A stretch of 16,589 bases of DNA from Sulfurovum sp. (GTDB lineage: Bacteria; Campylobacterota; Campylobacteria; Campylobacterales; Sulfurovaceae): assembly GCA_021159425.1 (NCBI GenBank), contig JAGGRU010000298.1, forward strand, positions 1-16,589, read 5' to 3'. Below the pieces are notes generated by a model, which saw only the letters and a list, made by a program, of their open reading frames with translations, ran no database searches and had not been told where the DNA came from. Positions 1 through 5,428 of this stretch are shown in pieces; the stretch's first letter is position 1, and each line of letters opens with the position of its first letter. The position numbers and the translations under genes are program-made.

Positions 1-229
1 ATACAAGGACGATCAGGAGATCCCCCTTACCTCTAAAAAAACAAGATTGATAGAACTTTTGGCTAAAAATAGAAACCATACAGTTTCCAATGAGCAAATC
101 TGCATGTATGTATGGCATGAACTGAAAAGCAATAGCACACTTCGATCTCTCATCCATCGCTTTCGCTCTGTCATTAATGATGATATCATTACCAATGTCA
201 ATGGTGTTGGGTATGGTATTTATTTATAA
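1..229 (+). CDS. OmpR-family response regulator, C-terminal DNA-binding domain (5' partial)
   Basis: Only the last 75 or so residues lie in the window; the frame is open to the left edge (first full codon at base 2). They match a winged-helix transcriptional regulatory C-terminal domain: EIPLTSKKTRLIELLAKN begins the first helix, YVWHE follows the second, the recognition-helix stretch is TLRSLIHRFRS, and the closing wing hairpin is NVNGVGYGIYL. In this family the domain binds promoter DNA and is controlled by phosphorylation of an N-terminal receiver domain, which would lie outside the window. The target genes and the partner histidine kinase cannot be told from here. The gene converges on recR. 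A short TTG-initiated frame at 47 exists, but the domain clearly continues upstream, so I read this as a partial gene. Confidence 0.8.
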   Translation, partial: YKDDQEIPLTSKKTRLIELLAKNRNHTVSNEQICMYVWHELKSNSTLRSLIHRFRSVINDDIITNVNGVGYGIYL

Positions 230-233
230 ACCG

Positions 234-252
234 CCAATTCTAACAAGAATGG
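234..252. terminator. Weak hairpin between convergent genes
   Basis: CC(A)ATTCT and AGAATGG pair around an AACA loop, with one bulged A. It sits in the 31-bp gap between the response-regulator stop and the recR stop. There is no clean T-run on either side, so a terminator role is only suggested by position. Confidence 0.25.
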
Positions 253-260
253 AGTAAATA

Positions 261-830
261 TCAGATCTTCACTCTCGCTTCCAAGGCACGGGAGAGTGAC
301 ATTACATCAATATTGTCCAGCTCTACACCCGTAGGGATACCTTGTGCGATCTTTGTAAATTTCACATCCAGTCCGGTCAGTTTATCTTCTATATAAAGTA
401 TCATTGTATCTGTTGCAATGCTTGGCGGAAATGCAAAAATGATCTCATCTACCCCTCCTACCGCATAAAAAAGATGGGCTTCATCAAGATCTCGTACTTC
501 TGATACAACATAATAAACTCCATCAAATTGCCTACTCTCTTCTATGGTCAAAATATCTTTTGCACTTTGTACGATACACAATTTTGTAGAGTCACGATAA
601 GGGTCTGAACAGATACTGCAGAGTTCGTCTTCACTCATATTATGACATTTACTGCACTTTTGGATACTGTTGATACCCGTCTCTAAAGCATGTGCAAGTT
701 TCATCGCGGCAAAACCATCTTCCATCACTGCATGATAGGCTAAACGTATGGCAGTTTTTTTACCTATGGAAGGCAAAGAGTTAAAGGCAGATACTAAATT
801 TTCAAAAGCCTCTATTTTATAATTATTCAT
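261..830 (-). CDS. recR: Recombination mediator protein RecR
   Basis: RecR works with RecO (and RecF where present) to load RecA on gapped single-stranded DNA; it forms a ring clamp on DNA in the cytoplasm. The 189-residue protein has the family order: an N-terminal helix-hairpin-helix (LPSIGKKTAIRLAYH, about residues 19-33), a four-cysteine zinc site (C59, C62, C71, C74), a Toprim domain from about residue 80 (LCIVQSAKDILTIE), and the conserved C-terminal signature AQGIPTGVELDNID. Length is close to the usual 190-200. The ATG at 830 overlaps the stop of the upstream Dabb gene as TAATG, so translation is probably coupled and both genes share one transcript starting near 1143. Nothing is missing or broken. 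Confidence 0.95.
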   Translation of the reverse strand: MNNYKIEAFENLVSAFNSLPSIGKKTAIRLAYHAVMEDGFAAMKLAHALETGINSIQKCSKCHNMSEDELCSICSDPYRDSTKLCIVQSAKDILTIEESRQFDGVYYVVSEVRDLDEAHLFYAVGGVDEIIFAFPPSIATDTMILYIEDKLTGLDVKFTKIAQGIPTGVELDNIDVMSLSRALEARVKI

Positions 831-1123
831 TATGGTCGTTCGTAATCCACAACTTTTGAATACTCAACTACTGTCTTAATGAAATCAACTACTTTAAGAT
901 GTTCAGGATGTACAGCATAAGCGTCCAGCCCCTCTTTGCTTTCAAATACAGTAATAATACTCAAGTCCATCGCTCTCTCCTCAGTAGAAAAGTTGACTCC
1001 CACATCCATACTTCTAAGTGTAGGAACCGCTCCCATCAGGTTTTCCAACATCTGCTTAGCCTGGATGATATTGGCTTTTTTATTTTCTTCTTTAAACTGA
1101 AATGCTACGATATGTACTACCAT
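830..1123 (-). CDS. Dabb (stress-responsive alpha/beta barrel) domain protein
   Basis: The 97-residue protein is a single Dabb-type ferredoxin-like domain. It starts with the typical MVVHIVAFQFKEE strand, has the middle segment VGVNFSTEERAMDLSIITVFES, and ends with the motif AYAVHPEHLKVVDFIK. Proteins of this family are small dimeric barrels found in bacteria and plants. Some members are enzymes in polyketide or decarboxylation chemistry, but most small bacterial ones have no known role, so I assign none. It is the first gene of a two-gene unit with recR (TAATG overlap). A TATAAT box lies about 27 bp upstream of its ATG. No signal peptide is visible, so it is likely cytoplasmic. Confidence 0.85.
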   Translation of the reverse strand: MVVHIVAFQFKEENKKANIIQAKQMLENLMGAVPTLRSMDVGVNFSTEERAMDLSIITVFESKEGLDAYAVHPEHLKVVDFIKTVVEYSKVVDYERP

Positions 1124-1149
1124 CTTAGACCTTTAAAACTATTTTTGTG

Positions 1150-1155
1150 ATTATA
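1150..1155 (-). promoter_or_regulatory. -10 box for the Dabb-recR unit
   Basis: TATAAT on the minus strand (preceded by GC), about 27 bp before the Dabb ATG. Its upstream side lies only 3 bp from the left end of the palindromic element at 1158-1324, so the -35/upstream region is supplied by that element. Confidence 0.55.
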
Positions 1156-1157
1156 GC

Positions 1158-1324
1158 TAAACCCAAATAAATCCATAGAATTTTTGAAATAGTTATAATG
1201 CTTGTATTTAAGGGGTACTTAGAAAATTTGAATCGCACCCATAGGTTCGATGATGATTTTCTGGAGAGCCCTTGAATACAATGATTGTGACTAGTTCTAA
1301 ATTTTATGGATTTATTTGGGTTTA
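1158..1324. mobile_element. 167-bp imperfect palindrome, MITE-like, with TA at both ends
   Basis: The outermost 26 bp (1158-1183 and 1299-1324) are inverted copies with 25 of 26 positions matching. After one extra base on the left arm, the symmetry continues for another 27 positions (1186-1212 against 1271-1297) with 21 matches, then fades toward a centre near 1241. Both ends carry TA (1158-1159, 1323-1324) followed by AACCCAAATAAATCC. TA-flanked terminal inverted repeats with a short non-coding middle are typical of MITEs mobilised by IS630/Tc1-mariner transposases. No transposase is present here. It fills most of the divergent gap between the Dabb-recR unit and dnaJ. Alternatively it may be a structured regulatory element of dnaJ rather than a mobile one; copies elsewhere in the genome would decide. 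Confidence 0.55.
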
Positions 1325-1331
1325 TTTATGG

Positions 1332-1337
1332 TAGAAT
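1332..1337 (+). promoter_or_regulatory. Likely -10 box for dnaJ
   Basis: TAGAAT, 35 bp upstream of the dnaJ ATG and 8 bp downstream of the right end of the palindromic element, whose T-rich terminal repeat would form the upstream promoter part. Confidence 0.4.
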
Positions 1338-1372
1338 TCGCCAAAATAAACCCTCTAAATTATGGAGAACAA

Positions 1373-2512
1373 ATGACAGAAATGTGTTATTATGAAGTAT
1401 TGGAAGTAAGTAAAGACTGTTCAGGTGCAGAACTGAAAAAGTCATATAGAAAACTTGCGATGCAATACCACCCGGATAGAAACCCTGATGACAAAGAAGC
1501 AGAAGATAAATTCAAAGTGGTCAATGAAGCATACCAGATACTAAGTGATGATGAAAAAAGAGGTATCTATGATCGTTATGGTAAAGCTGGACTGGAAAGA
1601 CAAGGCGGCATGGGTGGCGGCTTTGGTGGAGGAAATATGGATGATATCATGGATATCTTCAACTCTATGTTCGGTGGTTCAGGAGGCGGTTTTGGCGGTG
1701 GTTTTGGACGTACACGCAGAGACCCAAGTCAAAAATATGCCCTGGACTTTGAGATGGAGCTTCCTTTGGCATTTCATGAAGCAGTCTTTGGCTGTGAAAA
1801 GAAGATAGATATTACTTACAAAACACCTTGTAGTGACTGCGAAGGTACAGGTGCGAAAGATGCCAAGTTAGAGACATGTGATTACTGTAAAGGTCAAGGT
1901 CAGGTACTTATGAGACAAGGTCCTATGCAGTTTGCACAAACCTGTCCAAAATGTCATGGTGAAGGACAAAGCATCGCCGAAAAATGTGATAGTTGTCATG
2001 GTAAAGGATATCATGAAGAAGAGGATATCGTTACCATTAAGATCCCTGCCGGTGTTGACAGTGGAAACCGTTTACGTGCGCAAGGGTATGGAAATGAAGC
2101 TAAAAATGCCCAACGTGGTGACCTTTACCTGACATTCTATGTAGAAGAGGATGAGAACTTTATACGTAACGGAAAAGATATCTACGTAGAAGTACCTGTG
2201 TTCTTTACACAAGCCATCCTGGGAGAGACTATCACTATCCCTGCACTGGAAGGTGAACTGGATCTTGAACTTAAAAAAAGCACTAAGGATAAGGAGCAAT
2301 TTGTCTTTGACGGTGAAGGTGTGGCAGATGTACATGGTGGCAGAAAAGGCCGCTTGGTTGCACAGATACGTATGATCCTACCTAAGAAGATCAATGAAGA
2401 ACAAAAAGAACTCCTCGAAAAACTGCAAGAGAGTTATGGCGTAGAGAGTCGCCCGCATAAAAATACTTTTGATTCTGCTTTTAACAGAGTAAAGGGTTGG
2501 TTTAAGAACTAA
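1373..2512 (+). CDS. dnaJ: Chaperone protein DnaJ (Hsp40)
   Basis: DnaJ is the co-chaperone that delivers unfolded clients to DnaK and stimulates its ATPase. The 379-residue protein is a full type I Hsp40. The J domain covers residues about 5-70 with the HPD triad at 33-35. It is followed by a Gly/Phe-rich linker ([14 protein letters not shown] and on), a zinc region with four CxxCxGxG repeats ([32 protein letters not shown]), and the C-terminal substrate-binding beta domains. I chose the ATG at 1373, not the in-frame TTG at 1316: GGAG lies a few bases before it, the protein then begins [12 protein letters not shown] as is usual for the family, and the extra 19 residues would be read out of the palindrome end and promoter. 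dnaK and grpE are not adjacent. Confidence 0.96.
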   Translation: MTEMCYYEVLEVSKDCSGAELKKSYRKLAMQYHPDRNPDDKEAEDKFKVVNEAYQILSDDEKRGIYDRYGKAGLERQGGMGGGFGGGNMDDIMDIFNSMFGGSGGGFGGGFGRTRRDPSQKYALDFEMELPLAFHEAVFGCEKKIDITYKTPCSDCEGTGAKDAKLETCDYCKGQGQVLMRQGPMQFAQTCPKCHGEGQSIAEKCDSCHGKGYHEEEDIVTIKIPAGVDSGNRLRAQGYGNEAKNAQRGDLYLTFYVEEDENFIRNGKDIYVEVPVFFTQAILGETITIPALEGELDLELKKSTKDKEQFVFDGEGVADVHGGRKGRLVAQIRMILPKKINEEQKELLEKLQESYGVESRPHKNTFDSAFNRVKGWFKN

Positions 2513-2575
2513 ACCTTCTCGTCCCTCTTTAGGTCTGCCCTTTAAGTACTACATATATACTACACATCTCTCCAT

Positions 2576-2581
2576 TATAAT
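2576..2581 (+). promoter_or_regulatory. -10 box for the ferritin-like gene, with upstream direct repeat
   Basis: TATAAT, about 30 bp before the start codon. Just upstream, TACTACA occurs twice (2547-2553 and 2558-2564), with starts exactly 11 bp apart, in the place where a regulator could contact the promoter. Confidence 0.55.
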
Positions 2582-2610
2582 TTTCTATATCAAAATAGAA
2601 AGGATCTATG

Positions 2611-3126
2611 ATGGCAAGAAGAGGAAATTCTATTATCAAAGGTATTGAGATCAACGAGATCATTACGGTACTCAACAAAGCCTATGCAGATGAGTGGCTA
2701 GCCTATTATCAATACTTTGTTCAGGCGAAAGTTGTTAAAGGCATTATGAAAGATGCTGCTGTTACAGAACTGACTGAGCATGCTACAGATGAACTTAGAC
2801 ATGCAAATATGGTAGCAGACAGAATCCTGCAGTTAGGCGGAACACCTCTGCTTAACCCGCAAGATTGGTTTACACATAGTAATTGCGGATATGAAGAGCC
2901 AAAAGAGTTTGATGTAGTAAGTCTACTTGAAGACTCTATTAAGGGAGAACAGTGTGCTATTTCCATCTATTCCAAACTGGCAGATATGACACGGGAAAAA
3001 GACATCGTCACCTATGATATTGTCTCTGAAATACTGGCTGATGAAGTAGAACATGAAGAAGATCTACAGTCATTGCATGATGATATCACTGAATTTATCA
3101 CTGATATCAAAAAAAATATCTCTTAG
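2611..3126 (+). CDS. Ferritin-like di-iron protein (bacterioferritin/Dps-like)
   Basis: A 171-residue ferritin-like four-helix-bundle protein, expected to oxidise and store iron or to remove peroxide. Candidate di-iron ligands are in canonical spacing: E28 in DEWLAYYQY, E61-x-x-H64 in DELRH, E113 in KGEQC, and E145-x-x-H148 in DEVEH. Two cysteines, C92 (SNCGYEEP) and C115 (GEQCA), flank the third helix. Such a cysteine pair is known from the Dps-like (DPSL, thioferritin) branch, so this may be a DPSL protein rather than a heme-binding bacterioferritin; that is an inference. Two ATGs occur in tandem (2608, 2611). The AGGA at 2601-2604 is 6 nt from the second and only 3 nt from the first, so I prefer 2611. 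It has its own TATAAT promoter. Confidence 0.85.
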   Translation: MARRGNSIIKGIEINEIITVLNKAYADEWLAYYQYFVQAKVVKGIMKDAAVTELTEHATDELRHANMVADRILQLGGTPLLNPQDWFTHSNCGYEEPKEFDVVSLLEDSIKGEQCAISIYSKLADMTREKDIVTYDIVSEILADEVEHEEDLQSLHDDITEFITDIKKNIS

Positions 3127-3151
3127 CTACTGTACCTTTTGGTGCAGTAGC
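3126..3151. terminator. Bidirectional hairpin between convergent genes
   Basis: GCTACTGTACC and GGTGCAGTAGC pair (11 bp, one G-T) around a TTTT loop. The two convergent stop codons abut as TAGCTA (3124-3129), so the hairpin contains the ferritin stop's last base and the last codons of the DUF5718 gene. T-runs beyond the stem are short on both sides. Confidence 0.6.
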
Positions 3152-3924
3152 ACTTTACTCTCTGATATATCAAAGCTAGAATTATCTACATTTTTATCAT
3201 AAGCAATGACATACACCTCATCGCCACTTTGCAGATAGTTATTTTCACCAAACTCTGCATAGGCTGTTGCACCTATAGAGATGAGTGCTTGCGTTGGGTA
3301 ATTACATGCTTTGAGATGTGCAGCTATATCTTCTAAAGGTCCAAAGTCTTCCTGAGTATTCATTTTATCTATGAGCCACATTTTAAGCTTACTATAGAAG
3401 TAAGAGTATCCAAGCAGTGGTGCATCTACTCCATAAGGGTGTAAGACACCATTACGCTTCACGAAGGAGCAAAGATGATAGTGATCCATCACCCCACCCT
3501 CTTCAAACTTGTCTATAGCAATCCATTTATCACCGATACCTTTAGAGTTGATCCCCCAAGACTTTTTCTCTGAGATCTTTTTGGCACCCTCTTTACGAAT
3601 GGTACAGTCATTAAATGTCGTAAATTTTTGTGCGGCCAGATCTGTAACATTTTTATCTTCATCATAAATGATATCAAAAAGTACAGCGATCTCCGGTTCA
3701 ACTTGTGCATTGGCTTCATATTCGGGAAGGTTGAGTTTATCTGAACCTATAGAGTAAAGCCCTAAAAAAGAGTCTGAGCCTGGCAGATAAAAAGGAAATA
3801 TTCCTTTAGGGGCATCTGGCTCAGCAGTCACAACATTTTCAAAATCTTTCAGTTCACCAGCCTGTTCCAAATGATGAGCAAAATTTCCAGCCACACCCAA
3901 TCCGATAACATTTTTTAAATTCAT
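3127..3924 (-). CDS. DUF5718 family protein, distantly like fumarylacetoacetate hydrolase
   Basis: The 265-residue protein starts MNLKNVIGLGVAGNFAHHLE, which I recognise as the N-terminus of the DUF5718 family common in Campylobacterota; no function is established that I know of. The stretch AQVEPEIAVLFDIIYDED resembles the metal-binding ExE strand of the FAH fold, and LLGYSYFYSKLKMW could be its later core. That fold link is a guess from motif shape. No signal peptide or membrane segment is seen. The open frame runs upstream to 4005, but the ATG at 3924 is favoured: it has AAGAG about 7 nt before it and gives the family N-terminus, whereas the upstream 27 residues overlap the promoter. Its end forms part of the shared hairpin with the ferritin-like gene. 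Confidence 0.75.
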   Translation of the reverse strand: MNLKNVIGLGVAGNFAHHLEQAGELKDFENVVTAEPDAPKGIFPFYLPGSDSFLGLYSIGSDKLNLPEYEANAQVEPEIAVLFDIIYDEDKNVTDLAAQKFTTFNDCTIRKEGAKKISEKKSWGINSKGIGDKWIAIDKFEEGGVMDHYHLCSFVKRNGVLHPYGVDAPLLGYSYFYSKLKMWLIDKMNTQEDFGPLEDIAAHLKACNYPTQALISIGATAYAEFGENNYLQSGDEVYVIAYDKNVDNSSFDISESKVLLHQKVQ

Positions 3925-3948
3925 ATAGACTCTTTTCATTTTTATAAA

Positions 3949-3954
3949 AGTATA
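3949..3954 (-). promoter_or_regulatory. Likely -10 box for the DUF5718 gene
   Basis: TATACT on the minus strand, about 24 bp before the ATG at 3924. Confidence 0.4.
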
Positions 3955-4004
3955 CCATGTTGTGACTATCAAACCCGATACACACAATTTACACATATCA
4001 TACA

Positions 4005-4010
4005 TATACT
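4005..4010 (+). promoter_or_regulatory. Possible -10 box for the small membrane protein gene
   Basis: TATACT about 30 bp upstream of the ATG at 4041, in the divergent gap with DUF5718. Confidence 0.3.
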
Positions 4011-4040
4011 ATCTAATCTTCCAAGAGCCAAGGAGAGAAG

Positions 4041-4232
4041 ATGCCGAAGGATAAAAAAGATAATAAAAATATCATTTTAGTTGCTGTGATCATTGCTGCT
4101 TTTTTAGTTTTTATGCTGGGCACAGTCATTTATACTACAAATCAGGTTGCAAATTGTTCCAGCGGAAAAAAGTTAAGAAAGGTATGCACACTAATGCTTC
4201 CTAAAGATATCGATCATGAAGTTAATGCTTAA
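4041..4232 (+). CDS. Small single-pass membrane protein of unknown function
   Basis: This 63-residue frame is likely real: AAGGAG stands 5 nt before the ATG and a -10-like box lies upstream. The protein has a charged N-terminus (MPKDKKDNKN), one hydrophobic segment at about residues 11-33 (IILVAVIIAAFLVFMLGTVI), and a 30-residue tail with two cysteines (C39, C49). By the positive-inside rule the lysine-rich N-terminus would be cytoplasmic and the cysteine-bearing tail periplasmic. I do not recognise the family. It stands alone, divergent from DUF5718 and convergent with HU, so context gives no function. A lipoprotein is unlikely because the cysteine is not at the end of the hydrophobic stretch in a lipobox. 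Confidence 0.6.
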   Translation: MPKDKKDNKNIILVAVIIAAFLVFMLGTVIYTTNQVANCSSGKKLRKVCTLMLPKDIDHEVNA

Positions 4233-4273
4233 AAGATAGTTGATTTCGAGATTGTGTTTTAGAGAAAAGAATA

Positions 4274-4299
4274 TGGTTACCAAAGAACTTTGGTAACCA
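4274..4299. terminator. Hairpin terminator for HU (and probably the small membrane gene)
   Basis: TGGTTACCAAA and TTTGGTAACCA pair perfectly (11 bp) around GAAC. On the minus strand the stem is followed by a T-rich stretch, so it fits the HU end best; on the plus strand it could also stop the small gene. Confidence 0.7.
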
Positions 4300-4310
4300 A
4301 AAGTAAAAAC

Positions 4311-4592
4311 TTAGTTACCCGCTACTGCGTCTTTAAGTGTTTTACCCATTTTAAATTTAGGAGCAGTATGTGCTGCTTTTGTATATGTTTTATCAGTTCC
4401 TGGAACTTTACCACTTTTCTCTGCTACATCTACTGTAGAGAATGTTCCGAAACCTACCAAAGATACTTTCTTTTTAGCAACCAGTGCTTCTGTTACTGAA
4501 GTTATAAATGCTTTAACTGCTCTCTCTGCTGCTGCTTTACTCTCAAACTCACCGTTTTTTTGTACCAATTCTACAAAATCTGATTTTGTCAT
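4311..4592 (-). CDS. HU-family nucleoid DNA-binding protein (divergent arm)
   Basis: A 93-residue HU/IHF-type protein that bends and compacts DNA as a dimer. The N-terminal helical part is MTKSDFVELVQKNGEFESKA and on, followed by the hallmark strand KVSLVGFGTF and the C-terminal helix MGKTLKDAV. The DNA-binding arm differs from the usual GRNPxTGxxI pattern: here it reads AEKSGKVPGTDKTYTKAA. It keeps a proline at the expected tip but has lost the RNP context. The frame is open to 4631, but the ATG at 4592 has GGAAGAAG just upstream and gives normal length. A TATAAT promoter at 4620-4625 lies upstream. It is a single gene with its own terminator. Whether it is the only HU of this organism cannot be told. 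Confidence 0.9.
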   Translation of the reverse strand: MTKSDFVELVQKNGEFESKAAAERAVKAFITSVTEALVAKKKVSLVGFGTFSTVDVAEKSGKVPGTDKTYTKAAHTAPKFKMGKTLKDAVAGN

Positions 4593-4619
4593 TCTTCTTC
4601 CTTTTTTTAAGATAAGTCT

Positions 4620-4625
4620 ATTATA
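4620..4625 (-). promoter_or_regulatory. -10 box for the HU gene
   Basis: TATAAT on the minus strand, preceded by GC, about 28 bp before the ATG. Upstream (4641-4750) the DNA is extremely A/T-rich with repeated A/T tracts at about one-turn spacing. Confidence 0.6.
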
Positions 4626-4666
4626 GCACAAACTATTCTTAAAAAAACATAAAAAATTGCTAAAAG

Positions 4667-4683
4667 TGCCCTAAAATTGGGCA
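4667..4683 (-). terminator. Possible weak terminator for tRNA-Leu
   Basis: TGCCC and GGGCA pair around 7 nt. On the minus strand the stem is followed by CTTTTAGCAATTTTTT. The stem is short (5 bp) and lies about 80 nt past the tRNA, so this is tentative. Confidence 0.3.
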
Positions 4684-4763
4684 TTTGATAACATTTTTAC
4701 ATTTTTTGAACTATTTTTTTAATAAAACTGAGATTTTTTTTGATTTTTTAATAAATTGAGCTG

Positions 4764-4848
4764 TGGTGCGCACGAGAAGATTTGAACTTCCACACCACTA
4801 GGGCACTACCCCCTCAAGGTAGCGTGTCTACCGTTCCACCACGTGCGC
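4764..4848 (-). tRNA. tRNA-Leu (anticodon GAG)
   Basis: The minus strand folds as a class II tRNA. Acceptor stem GCGCACG pairs with CGTGCGC, followed by discriminator A and an encoded CCA. The anticodon stem CTACC/GGTAG closes the loop TTGAGGG, giving anticodon GAG, which reads CUC/CUU leucine codons. A long variable arm of about 14 nt follows, as expected for leucine tRNAs. The T arm has loop TTCAAAT. It sits between HU and atpE and is transcribed in the same direction; a TATAGT-like box lies upstream near 4873-4878. Confidence 0.97.
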
Positions 4849-4901
4849 ACATATAAACATATAGTTTAAAGTACTATAAAAACTTTAAAAATGAGGGATA
4901 A

Positions 4902-4938
4902 AAAAGGCTGTGACAGATCAACTCCGTCACAGCCTTTT
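4902..4938 (-). terminator. Rho-independent terminator of atpE
   Basis: AAAAGGCTGTGAC and GTCACAGCCTTTT form a perfect 13-bp stem with an 11-nt loop. On the minus strand it is followed by a T-run, 14 bp past the atpE stop. The symmetry would also allow termination in the other direction. Confidence 0.88.
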
Positions 4939-4951
4939 AGAGTCTTTAAAC

Positions 4952-5263
4952 TTAACCTAGGAACGGGTTAGCATAAAGAGCGATAAGCGCAATTACCAAT
5001 GTATAGATAACTTGTGCTTCGATCATTGCAAGAGCAATAAACATTGTAGTCATTAGTTTACCACCAAGACCTGGGTTTCTAGCAGTACCGGCAATAGTTG
5101 CAGCAGTTGTACTACCCATACCGATAGCTCCACCAGCAGCAGCAAGACCAAGACCAACACCAGCAGCAACTACTGAGTATGCTTTGATCATAGATTCACC
5201 ATCTGCTTCACCAGCAAATGCAACAGCACCAAGTGCCAAGAAAAGTAAGAAAAACTTTTTCAT
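4952..5263 (-). CDS. atpE: F-type ATP synthase subunit c
   Basis: Subunit c forms the membrane rotor ring of the F1Fo ATP synthase and carries the ion-binding carboxylate. The 103-residue protein has a signal-peptide-like start (MKKFFLLFLALGAVAFAGEA), then the glycine-rich first helix (GVGLGLAAAGGAIGMG), the polar loop with GTARNP, and a second helix with the essential glutamate in MIEAQVIYTLV. The usual length is about 80; the extra N-terminus is known from Helicobacter and relatives. The residues after the glutamate (EAQ) are unlike the ES-type sodium-binding motif, so a proton ring is likely. No other atp gene is near, as is usual in this phylum. It follows pnp after 165 bp and has its own candidate promoters and terminator. 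Confidence 0.96.
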   Translation of the reverse strand: MKKFFLLFLALGAVAFAGEADGESMIKAYSVVAAGVGLGLAAAGGAIGMGSTTAATIAGTARNPGLGGKLMTTMFIALAMIEAQVIYTLVIALIALYANPFLG

Positions 5264-5285
5264 TTTATATCCTTTAAATTTATGG

Positions 5286-5291
5286 GTTATA
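5286..5291 (-). promoter_or_regulatory. Possible proximal -10 box for atpE
   Basis: TATAAC on the minus strand, about 22 bp before the atpE ATG. It would give a very short leader. Confidence 0.3.
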
Positions 5292-5405
5292 GTACCCGTT
5301 AACTGTCTTCGAAAGTCTCTTCGGATAGCGTAAATAATGTTTCCATTACCAACATAAACATAAATGCCTACATTTCCCTACTGAACACTTCGTATAAACG
5401 TCGAA

Positions 5406-5411
5406 ATTATA
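5406..5411 (-). promoter_or_regulatory. Possible distal -10 box for atpE, giving a leader of about 135 nt
   Basis: TATAAT on the minus strand, preceded by GC as in other promoters of the window, just after the pnp stop. The 165-bp gap it starts (5264-5428) contains no protein gene; it holds short inverted motifs around TTCGAAAGTCTCTTCGG, but I see no clear terminator for pnp. Confidence 0.45.
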
Positions 5412-5428
5412 GCTAAATAAAGTTAAGC

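Noticed and set aside
899..1150. 83-codon plus-strand reading frame
   Set aside because: It lies opposite the Dabb gene, has no ribosome-binding site and no recognisable domain.
1316..1372. N-terminal extension of DnaJ from a TTG codon
   Set aside because: It would be translated from the palindrome end and the promoter, and the ATG at 1373 has a proper ribosome-binding site and the normal family N-terminus.
3925..4005. 27-residue N-terminal extension of the DUF5718 protein
   Set aside because: It covers the likely promoter; the downstream ATG gives the family N-terminus.
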